The translations under genes were made by a program, and so were the position numbers. From Globodera rostochiensis (Eukaryota > Nematoda > Chromadorea > Rhabditida > Heteroderidae): DNA of 64,000 bases. Position 1 is the stretch's first letter. Each line of letters opens with the position of its first letter. Shown here piece by piece: positions 1 to 9,600 of this stretch. The DNA lies in assembly GCA_018350325.1 (NCBI GenBank), contig JAEVLN010000013.1:186001-250000 (forward strand). Direction: 5' to 3'. The notes below the pieces were generated by a model. It was given only the letters and a program-made list of their open reading frames with translations, had not been told where the DNA came from and made no database searches.

Positions 1-186
1 GCAAATGTGCGGCTGATTGCACGAAAGAAAAATTTTACGGAAGCTGAAGATGCCGCCGATAAGAAAAAGTGTAACAGTGGGAAAGTTTCCCGTAAAGCTT
101 TTAGCCGAGGGCGATGCTTGATCGAGAAAGAAGGGGTGAATGTTTTGTACGAGGGTGCCGATAGGCGACGTCGGGAAGCTTCTTGA
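1..186 (+). CDS. 3' end of a basic protein frame, cut by the window edge
   Basis: The frame starting at base 1 is open for 61 codons and stops with TGA at 184-186. The peptide is rich in Lys, Arg and Glu (for example KKNFTEAEDAADKKK, later ADRRRREAS), with no membrane segment and no domain I recognise. GC content is well above that of the following kilobase, as expected for coding DNA. The last ten or so codons lie inside a dispersed repeat (151-232) that recurs near 22.0 kb, so the stop codon is supplied by the repeat and the frame is probably truncated or chimeric. It could be the tail of a host gene, or of another virus-derived frame given the EVE downstream. The sequence does not decide this. 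Confidence 0.4.
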   Translation, partial: ANVRLIARKKNFTEAEDAADKKKCNSGKVSRKAFSRGRCLIEKEGVNVLYEGADRRRREAS

Positions 187-232
187 ACTTCCGACTCAAT
201 TTATTGAGAGATTTGCAATTTGAAAAAAACTC
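151..232 (+). repeat. Dispersed repeat with GTGCCGATAGGCG core, copy 1
   Basis: The core gtgccgataggcg, followed about 55 bases later by agatttgcaatttgaaaaaaac, closely matches 21994-22075 (gtgccgataggcgccgccgag, then gaaatttgcaaccaaaattgaaaaaaac). A third, weaker copy lies near 22115-22180. This is therefore an interspersed repeat whose other copies lie inside a foldback element. It overlaps the end of the frame at 1-186. Confidence 0.55.
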
Positions 233-1278
233 AAGAACCTCATTTTGGGAATTTGACCTCCTTGTCCCCAAAACCATACTTGAGGCTCACGCCCCCGATT
301 TGGGAGCCCCGGTTAAGAGATTTGTACCCAAACTTCTTTTTTGTTATGTTTTTGATTTTTGTTTATTTGCATTTGTTTAGTTTATTTTATTTTATTTTGT
401 TTATTTTTATTTTTATTCTATTTTATCTTATTTTTTGTTTATTTATATTTTCTTTTTTTTTTGTTGGGCATTGGGACGTGCCATACTACTCAGATGGGGT
501 GTTCGGGTTCAAAGGTGATTTTTGAGCGCCAACTATTTCTGGCGTTCTGACTTTTCTTTTATTTCAATTTTATTTTATTCATTTTTTTTTTTTTGATGAT
601 TTGCCACAGGCAATTACCAATGTGTGAAGTATTATTTTTATTTTATTATTTATTTATTTTTGTGATCGGTTGTGATCAATGCATCACCAGTCAGATGTTT
701 CTTAAATTTTGGTTTTGACTTAATCTTACAAAATTGTGCCAATAGTTTCGTCCTCAACAATTTTAATTGTTTTGTTTAGGTTCAACAAGTTCAAGCTGTT
801 CGGTGGCGCGTTTGCATAAACACGTCCGAGCCTGTGATGTGCTTGGTCGCCGTTTTTTTTGTTTTATGCGACGTTCGCCTGGCGTCATCATTTTATCGTT
901 TGTTTATTCATTTTATTATTAATTTCATTTTTTCGATTTTGAGTTTGAGCAAAAATTTACTTAAAATTTTGTACCTTTTTCTTTAGACTTTTTTGTGTTT
1001 TCTTAATTAAAATGATTTTACACATTTAATAACCTTGTGCTCAATTTAGACGGATCAGTATGGCTGCTTTGTGATCCAACATGTGATTGAGCATGGACTG
1101 CCCGAGGACCGCGAGCGCCTTGTGCCATCTGCACAATGACAGGTTACCACAGGGAGACTTTAGACTAACTTAATCCGAGTTAGATAGAGAGTAAATTTGG
1201 GCCCATTTTCACGGATTTGAAATCTGGTGTCTGATTTTTGCTTTTCTGAAAATTTCATTATTGCACTAATAATTCATC
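233..1278. other. T-rich non-coding stretch upstream of the viral frame
   Basis: No credible gene. Bases 330-700 are mostly T with short TTTTATTT runs. Two richer patches break this up: about 465-550, with a small hairpin (cgcca/tggcg arms near 520-543), and about 1050-1150. The patch at 1050-1278 lies just before the viral start codon and could be a relic of the viral 5' untranslated region, but nothing in it proves that. Small open frames at 183-550 are low-complexity T-rich products and are not believed. Confidence 0.5.
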
Positions 1279-3186
1279 ATGGCCACATTTGCAAGCCTAG
1301 GATTTAACGTCGATACCCAAATTAATGAAATACTCACCCAATTTCTGCGCAAGGACCCAAGCTCGCCTTTGGCGGAAGCGGTCAATCGCGAATTCACAAA
1401 AATTTTGGACAACAACGCAAACGCGGCAGTGCATGCGAAAGCGGGGACGATTAAATTGTCGGAGAAGCTGAATGTTGAGGAGCAAATCGTTCTGTCCAAT
1501 TGCATTCCGGAGTTTAATCTCGTTTTTACCAATAAAATCGAGAAACCACATGCCTTTGCATCTGCCATGAGAAAAGTGAAATACCATATTCTTCTTGAAC
1601 GGATTGCGTACAGACCTGAAAAAGTGGCGTTTTTGGACGGAAGGAGTTGTTATGCGGTCGATGTTGGAGGAGATTTTTCTTTTCATGTCAGAAACGGCAA
1701 TGTTGGGATACATTCAGACTGTCCAGTTACAGATGAGCGTGATGACGCGAGGTACAAATCACGCGTTGAAAGGTTGCGAAGGGAGTTTGAGAGTGATTTG
1801 GTCGAGAAGGTGTTTGCTACCGGAAAAGAAGATAAGTCGGAATACGTTAATGATTTTTTGAGTCGATTGTCGAAGTATGGTGCGTGCGAAGATGTTTTTT
1901 GCAATAAATTGTCTCAGAATTGTTCTAAGACTGCGCGTTATTTGTTGTTTGTGCAATCGAATTATGACATATCGTTGCGGACCTTTGCTGACATCATGGT
2001 TAAGAAACAAAGTGTGGAGGCGTACGGTAGTTTCATTTTTTCGACGGACATTTTGTTGAACGAGCGTGGTACGATTCCGATGTTGAATGCTATGTACGTG
2101 GTGGACAAAGATGCAGACTCGATAGAGTTTACGTTTAGAGGTTGTCAGTCGTTTGCATATAGGCATAAATTGTCCGTTTACTTGTCCTACGTTACTACGC
2201 ACGTTTTTTACGATTCAACTTTGAATCATCGGTTTTTACTCGAATTGTTGGAGAACAGATGCGGGGTGCAATTTTTTAAGGTGACGCCCATTTCGGAACA
2301 GACTCCGATATCGACTGTTTCGCATAATTTGTGGTTTCCGTCATTGGTGAACAAGAGTGTTGTGACCTTCTACGAACCGGATTATGAGGCACTTGGTGGG
2401 CGTGACGGAGAACCCACAATGCGGCGGTGCAATTTTGTGGTTGACAACAAACTCATCGACAAATTAAAAGCACAGGCCACTTCGCAGACGGAGAACAAGT
2501 TCAAGCCCGTGGAGCTTTACTGCTTTATTCAAGCTTACTGTGGGAGAATGTTTATCGGTTCGGACGTGGTGATGAGACACGAACCATTGTCCGCGGCTGC
2601 GTCTAAAGCGTTGGCGCATGCAGTGTACATAGAGGTGTACCGAGAAAAATACGATGCGGGCAAAGTGTTGCAGAAGATACTGCGTGATGTTGATTCTGAT
2701 AGAGCAGCGGTTAACAGCACTTCGTGGCAGAAGTTTTTGCGGTGTTTGGGCACGCCGTGTTACGTCTTCGGCAGTGCGGTCGAACTTGCACGATATACCG
2801 CTAGACCCAGACCGGTATTACCTTGTATTGCCGCTGTTCGGAAGTTTTTGTGGAGGAGTGTTCGGTCGGAGTTTGGGTTGGCCCCGTTTATCGTGTCTTG
2901 TAACGAGTTTCAACGTAATGCGTCCCGTGTTGGTTCGATGCGATTGAAAGTGAAGTTTGTGTACGATGATCTGTGGTTCCGTTTTTCGAGAAAACAACAG
3001 GTTAAATTGGTTAAGTTGTTTAATAAAGGTTTTGTTGTACCAGTGTCGGAAGCGGTACCTTTGAGTTTTGACGTGGCCAGGTTGGTTCGGGACAGCATAA
3101 AAGGGAATTATGGATTGAATGCGGATACTGAAGAAGTGACTGGGGATGGTGATCGAGTTGAGTATTCGGAGGCATTGTCATCATGA
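1279..3186 (+). CDS. Endogenous RNA-virus methyltransferase-guanylyltransferase frame (virga/nege-like)
   Basis: A 635-codon frame starts at the first ATG after a stop-rich leader. Residues about 115-310 carry the pattern of the alphavirus-superfamily capping enzyme (Vmethyltransf family). There is an invariant-type His at 145 in GIHSDCP, the D-x-x-R motif at 155-158 in DERDDARY, a Cys-bearing segment around 203-215 (CEDVFCNKLSQNC), and the conserved tyrosine region at 290-305 (FAYRHKLSVYLSY). In this family the domain methylates GTP and transfers it to viral RNA, and it sits at the N terminus of a replicase followed by helicase and polymerase. Residues 320-635 match nothing I can name. Helicase and polymerase are absent, and the frame ends at TGA while an overlapping frame continues. 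GC content and codon use differ from the AT-rich flanks. An endogenous element is favoured over a free viral genome because it joins satellite DNA. Assembly chimerism is possible. Confidence 0.85.
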   Translation: MATFASLGFNVDTQINEILTQFLRKDPSSPLAEAVNREFTKILDNNANAAVHAKAGTIKLSEKLNVEEQIVLSNCIPEFNLVFTNKIEKPHAFASAMRKVKYHILLERIAYRPEKVAFLDGRSCYAVDVGGDFSFHVRNGNVGIHSDCPVTDERDDARYKSRVERLRREFESDLVEKVFATGKEDKSEYVNDFLSRLSKYGACEDVFCNKLSQNCSKTARYLLFVQSNYDISLRTFADIMVKKQSVEAYGSFIFSTDILLNERGTIPMLNAMYVVDKDADSIEFTFRGCQSFAYRHKLSVYLSYVTTHVFYDSTLNHRFLLELLENRCGVQFFKVTPISEQTPISTVSHNLWFPSLVNKSVVTFYEPDYEALGGRDGEPTMRRCNFVVDNKLIDKLKAQATSQTENKFKPVELYCFIQAYCGRMFIGSDVVMRHEPLSAAASKALAHAVYIEVYREKYDAGKVLQKILRDVDSDRAAVNSTSWQKFLRCLGTPCYVFGSAVELARYTARPRPVLPCIAAVRKFLWRSVRSEFGLAPFIVSCNEFQRNASRVGSMRLKVKFVYDDLWFRFSRKQQVKLVKLFNKGFVVPVSEAVPLSFDVARLVRDSIKGNYGLNADTEEVTGDGDRVEYSEALSS

Positions 3187-3652
3187 TCCGGACGTTTTGT
3201 TTGTTGGTTCAGAAGGAGATAAGTCTGAGTGTCGATTTTGGCGAGGTAACGTTGACGAGTTTGAAATGGACTTGGATGTGGATTCGTGTGAAGAAATGTA
3301 TGAATCAGATGAGTTGGTGAAAGTTAAAGACATTTGCCGTTTTTTGTTGAACGAGACGAGAGACGTGAGGAAACTATGGATTGACGTTTTTGACGCCATT
3401 TTTTCATCGATGCAAGATCAGGATTTTTTGAATTTGAGTGTTGAGACGCATCTTGATTTTGGCGACGATCAGTGGAGATTGATAGGGTACGTTGGTAATC
3501 ACGCGTCTGCGCGCAATTTGACAGTGCGAGTGGTTGATGTTGATGATAATGCGGTGCGCAAGACGTTGTCCAATGAAATCGTCATGCGAAAGACGACGAA
3601 AGAACGTTCTAGGCTTTATAAGGTTATCACAGCAAAAAGTTTTATAAATTGA
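3146..3652 (+). pseudogene. Frame-shifted continuation of the viral replicase, ending in satellite
   Basis: This frame, one base out of register with the preceding one, overlaps its last 41 bases and stays open to a TGA at 3650-3652. From about codon 14 the peptide is acidic and composition-matched to the viral frame (for example VDEFEMDLDVDSCEE), and GC content does not change. The simplest reading is one polyprotein broken by a single-base indel somewhere near 3120-3190. The last 15 or so codons (from RSRLYK) come from the satellite unit, so the viral part ends at about 3601. No FtsJ, helicase or polymerase motif is present. Alternatives are a programmed frameshift or a sequencing error. 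I see no obvious slippery heptamer, but I did not search systematically. Confidence 0.7.
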
Positions 3653-6600
3653 GTAACTTAGGTATCTCATAGAAAAATTTGTAGCCAAAACTTATGTACG
3701 GGTTAAAAAATCCTGAAGTGCTGGTTTTGTAAACTTTGAGAAGCCATAACTTTCTTCAAATTGGTTTCCTCGGGAAATTGCTTGCATATTCGTGCTCAAC
3801 TCGATGAGCTTAATCGAATGGTATATGAACTGCTCGATTTCGTTACAAAAAAGTAAAACACTCTATAAGGTTTTATCCGAAAAGTTGAAGCATTATGCGA
3901 GAAAAATCATGCTAGACAATGGGGCGCTATGAGAAAAAAGATAGTCGGTTTTCAGGAGTTGGAAAATAAAAAGATTGAGCATTATGTTAGAAAAATTATG
4001 CTAGACAATGGGGCGCTATGACAAAAAAGATAGTCGGGTTTCAGAAGCTGGAAAAAAAGTTAGTTGTTTTTAAGGAGTTTAAGAAAAAAATGTTAGAACG
4101 TTCTAGGCTTTATAAGGTTATCACAGCAAAAAATTTTATAAATTGAGTAACTTATGGTCTAGGTATCTCATAGAAAAATTTATAGCCAAAACTTATGTAC
4201 GGGTTAAAAAATCCTGAAGTGCTGGTTTTGTAAACTTTGAGAAGCCATAACTTTCTTCAAATTGGTTTCCTCGGGAAATTGCTTGCATATTCGTGCTCAA
4301 CTCGATGAGCTTAATCGAATGGTATATGAACTGCTCGATTTCGTTACAAAAAAGTAAAACACTCTATAAAGTTTTATCCGAAAAGTTGAAGCATTATGCG
4401 AGAAAAATCATGCTAGACAATGGGGCGCTATGAGAAAAAAGATAGTCGGTTTTCAGGAGTTGGAAAATAAAAAGTTGAGCATTATGTTAGAAAAATTATG
4501 CTAGACAATGTAGCGCTATGACAAAAAAGATAGTCGGGTTTCAGAAGCTGGAAAAAAAGTTAGTTGTTTTTAAGGAGTTTAAGAAAAAAATGTTAGAACG
4601 TTCTAGGCTTTATAAGGTTATCACAGCAAAAAGTTTTATAAATTGAGTAACTTAGGTATCTCATAGAAAAATTTGTAGCCAAAACTTATGTACGGGTTAA
4701 AAAATCCTGAAGTGCTGGTTTTGTAAACTTTGAGAAGCCATAACTTTCTTCAAATTGGTTTCCTCGGGAAATTGCTTGCATATTCGTGCTCAACTCGATG
4801 AGCTTAATCGAATGGTATATGAACTGCTCGATTTCGTTACAAAAAAGTAAAACACTCTATAAGGTTTTATCCGAAAAGTTGAAGCATTATGCGAGAAAAA
4901 TCATGCTAGACAATGGGGCGCTATGAGAAAAAAGATAGTCGGTTTTCAGGAGTTGGAAAATAAAAAGATTGAGCATTATGTTAGAAAAATTATGCTAGAC
5001 AATGGGGCGCTATGACAAAAAAGATAGTCGGGTTTCAGAAGCTGGAAAAAAAGTTAGTTGTTTTTAAGGAGTTTAAGAAAAAAATGTTAGAACGTTCTAG
5101 GCTTTATAAGGTTATCACAGCAAAAAATTTTATAAATTGAGTAACTTATGGTCTAGGTATCTCATAGAAAAATTTATAGCCAAAACTTATGTACGGGTTA
5201 AAAAATCCTGAAGTGCTGGTTTTGTAAACTTTGAGAAGCCATAACTTTCTTCAAATTGGTTTCCTCGGGAAATTGCTTGCATATTCGTGCTCAACTCGAT
5301 GAGCTTAATCGAATGGTATATGAACTGCTCGATTTCGTTACAAAAAAGTAAAACACTCTATAAGGTTTTATCCGAAAAGTTGAAGCATTATGCGAGAAAA
5401 ATCATGCTAGACAATGGGGCGCTATGAGAAAAAAGATAGTCGGTTTTCAGGAGTTGGAAAATAAAAAGATTGAGCATTATGTTAGAAAAATTATGCTAGA
5501 CAATGGGGCGCTATGACAAAAAAGATAGTCGGGTTTCAGAAGCTGGAAAAAAAGTTAGTTGTTTTTAAGGAGTTTAAGAAAAAAATGTTAGAACGTTCTA
5601 GGCTTTATAAGGTTATCACAGCAAAAAATTTTATAAATTGAGTAACTTATGGTCTAGGTATCTCATAGAAAAATTTATAGCCAAAACTTATGTACGGGTT
5701 AAAAAATCCTGAAGTGCTGGTTTTGTAAACTTTGAGAAGCCATAACTTTCTTCAAATTGGTTTCCTCGGGAAATTGCTTGCATATTCGTGCTCAACTCGA
5801 TGAGCTTAATCGAATGGTATATGAACTGCTCGATTTCGTTACAAAAAAGTAAAACACTCTATAAGGTTTTATCCGAAAAGTTGAAGCATTATGCGAGAAA
5901 AATCATGCTAGACAATGGGGCGCTATGAGAAAAAAGATAGTCGGTTTTCAGGAGTTGGAAAATAAAAAGATTGAGCATTATGTTAGAAAAATTATGCTAG
6001 ACAATGGGGCGCTATGACAAAAAAGATAGTCGGGTTTCAGAAGCTGGAAAAAAAGTTAGTTGTTTTTAAGGAGTTTAAGAAAAAAATGTTAGAACGTTCT
6101 AGGCTTTATAAGGTTATCACAGCAAAAAATTTTATAAATTGAGTAACTTATGGTCTAGGTATCTCATAGAAAAATTTATAGCCAAAACTTATGTACGGGT
6201 TAAAAAATCCTGAAGTGCTGGTTTTGTAAACTTTGAGAAGCCATAACTTTCTTCAAATTGGTTTCCTCGGGAAATTGCTTGCATATTCGTGCTCAACTCG
6301 ATGAGCTTAATCGAATGGTATATGAACTGCTCGATTTCGTTACAAAAAAGTAAAACACTCTATAAGGTTTTATCCGAAAAGTTGAAGCATTATGCGAGAA
6401 AAATCATGCTAGACAATGGGGCGCTATGAGAAAAAAGATAGTCGGTTTTCAGGAGTTGGAAAATAAAAAGATTGAGCATTATGTTAGAAAAATTATGCTA
6501 GACAATGGGAGCGCTATGACAAAAAAGATAGTCGGGTTTCAGAAGCTGGAAAAAAAGTTAGTTGTTTTTAAGGAGTTTAAGAAAAAAATGTTAGAACGTT

Positions 6601-9600
6601 CTAGGCTTTATAAGGTTATCACAGCAAAAAGTTTTATAAATTGAGTAACTTATGGTCTAGGTATCTCATAGAAAAATTTATAGCCAAAACTTATGTACGG
6701 GTTAAAAAATCCTGAAGTGCTGGTTTTGTAAACTTTGAGAAGCCATAACTTTCTTCAAATTGGTTTCCTCGGGAAATTGCTTGCATATTCGTGCTCAACT
6801 CGATGAGCTTAATCGAATGGTATATGAACTGCTCGATTTCGTTACAAAAAAGTAAAACACTCTATAAAGTTTTATCCGAAAAGTTGAAGCATTATGCGAG
6901 AAAAATCATGCTAGACAATGGGGCGCTATGAGAAAAAAGATAGTCGGTTTTCAGGAGTTGGAAAATAAAAAGATTGAGCATTATGTTAGAAAAATTATGC
7001 TAGACAATGTAGCGCTATGACAAAAAAGATAGTCGGGTTTCAGAAGCTGGAAAAAAAGTTAGTTGTTTTTAAGGAGTTTAAGAAAAAAATGTTAGAACGT
7101 TCTAGGCTTTATAAGGTTATCACAGCAAAAAGTTTTATAAATTGAGTAACTTAGGTATCTCATAGAAAAATTTGTAGCCAAAACTTATGTACGGGTTAAA
7201 AAATCCTGAAGTGCTGGTTTTGTAAACTTTGAGAAGCCATAACTTTCTTCAAATTGGTTTCCTCGGGAAATTGCTTGCATATTCGTGCTCAACTCGATGA
7301 GCTTAATCGAATGGTATATGAACTGCTCGATTTCGTTACAAAAAAGTAAAACACTCTATAAGGTTTTATCCGAAAAGTTGAAGCATTATGCGAGAAAAAT
7401 CATGCTAGACAATGGGGCGCTATGAGAAAAAAGATAGTCGGTTTTCAGGAGTTGGAAAATAAAAAGATTGAGCATTATGTTAGAAAAATTATGCTAGACA
7501 ATGGGGCGCTATGACAAAAAAGATAGTCGGGTTTCAGAAGCTGGAAAAAAAGTTAGTTGTTTTTAAGGAGTTTAAGAAAAAAATGTTAGAACGTTCTAGG
7601 CTTTATAAGGTTATCACAGCAAAAAATTTTATAAATTGAGTAACTTATGGTCTAGGTATCTCATAGAAAAATTTATAGCCAAAACTTATGTACGGGTTAA
7701 AAAATCCTGAAGTGCTGGTTTTGTAAACTTTGAGAAGCCATAACTTTCTTCAAATTGGTTTCCTCGGGAAATTGCTTGCATATTCGTGCTCAACTCGATG
7801 AGCTTAATCGAATGGTATATGAACTGCTCGATTTCGTTACAAAAAAGTAAAACACTCTATAAGGTTTTATCCGAAAAGTTGAAGCATTATGCGAGAAAAA
7901 TCATGCTAGACAATGGGGCGCTATGAGAAAAAAGATAGTCGGTTTTCAGGAGTTGGAAAATAAAAAGATTGAGCATTATGTTAGAAAAATTATGCTAGAC
8001 AATGGGGCGCTATGACAAAAAAGATAGTCGGGTTTCAGAAGCTGGAAAAAAAGTTAGTTGTTTTTAAGGAGTTTAAGAAAAAAATGTTAGAACGTTCTAG
8101 GCTTTATAAGGTTATCACAGCAAAAAATTTTATAAATTGAGTAACTTATGGTCTAGGTATCTCATAGAAAAATTTATAGCCAAAACTTATGTACGGGTTA
8201 AAAAATCCTGAAGTGCTGGTTTTGTAAACTTTGAGAAGCCATAACTTTCTTCAAATTGGTTTCCTCGGGAAATTGCTTGCATATTCGTGCTCAACTCGAT
8301 GAGCTTAATCGAATGGTATATGAACTGCTCGATTTCGTTACAAAAAAGTAAAACACTCTATAAGGTTTTATCCGAAAAGTTGAAGCATTATGCGAGAAAA
8401 ATCATGCTAGACAATGGGGCGCTATGAGAAAAAAGATAGTCGGTTTTCAGGAGTTGGAAAATAAAAAGATTGAGCATTATGTTAGAAAAATTATGCTAGA
8501 CAATGGGGCGCTATGACAAAAAAGATAGTCGGGTTTCAGAAGCTGGAAAAAAAGTTAGTTGTTTTTAAGGAGTTTAAGAAAAAAATGTTAGAACGTTCTA
8601 GGCTTTATAAGGTTATCACAGCAAAAAATTTTATAAATTGAGTAACTTATGGTCTAGGTATCTCATAGAAAAATTTATAGCCAAAACTTATGTACGGGTT
8701 AAAAAATCCTGAAGTGCTGGTTTTGTAAACTTTGAGAAGCCATAACTTTCTTCAAATTGGTTTCCTCGGGAAATTGCTTGCATATTCGTGCTCAACTCGA
8801 TGAGCTTAATCGAATGGTATATGAACTGCTCGATTTCGTTACAAAAAAGTAAAACACTCTATAAGGTTTTATCCGAAAAGTTGAAGCATTATGCGAGAAA
8901 AATCATGCTAGACAATGGGGCGCTATGAGAAAAAAGATAGTCGGTTTTCAGGAGTTGGAAAATAAAAAGATTGAGCATTATGTTAGAAAAATTATGCTAG
9001 ACAATGGGGCGCTATGACAAAAAAGATAGTCGGGTTTCAGAAGCTGGAAAAAAAGTTAGTTGTTTTTAAGGAGTTTAAGAAAAAAATGTTAGAACGTTCT
9101 AGGCTTTATAAGGTTATCACAGCAAAAAATTTTATAAATTGAGTAACTTATGGTCTAGGTATCTCATAGAAAAATTTATAGCCAAAACTTATGTACGGGT
9201 TAAAAAATCCTGAAGTGCTGGTTTTGTAAACTTTGAGAAGCCATAACTTTCTTCAAATTGGTTTCCTCGGGAAATTGCTTGCATATTCGTGCTCAACTCG
9301 ATGAGCTTAATCGAATGGTATATGAACTGCTCGATTTCGTTACAAAAAAGTAAAACACTCTATAAGGTTTTATCCGAAAAGTTGAAGCATTATGCGAGAA
9401 AAATCATGCTAGACAATGGGGCGCTATGAGAAAAAAGATAGTCGGTTTTCAGGAGTTGGAAAATAAAAAGATTGAGCATTATGTTAGAAAAATTATGCTA
9501 GACAATGGGGCGCTATGACAAAAAAGATAGTCGGGTTTCAGAAGCTGGAAAAAAAGTTAGTTGTTTTTAAGGAGTTTAAGAAAAAAATGTTAGAACGTTC

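Noticed and set aside
1266..3688. Minus-strand and alternative-frame open frames under the viral gene (1266-1568, 1297-1713, 1759-2202 and others)
   Set aside because: They are shadows of the long plus-strand frame. None has its own motif.
4300..4345. Possible hammerhead-ribozyme core in the satellite (ctcgatgagcttaatcgaa)
   Set aside because: It lacks the exact ctgatgag and gaaac core and the required pairing stems on either strand.
6426..6644. 72-codon frame inside satellite unit 6
   Set aside because: It exists only because one extra G fuses two short satellite frames. Sister units lack it, so it is not a gene.
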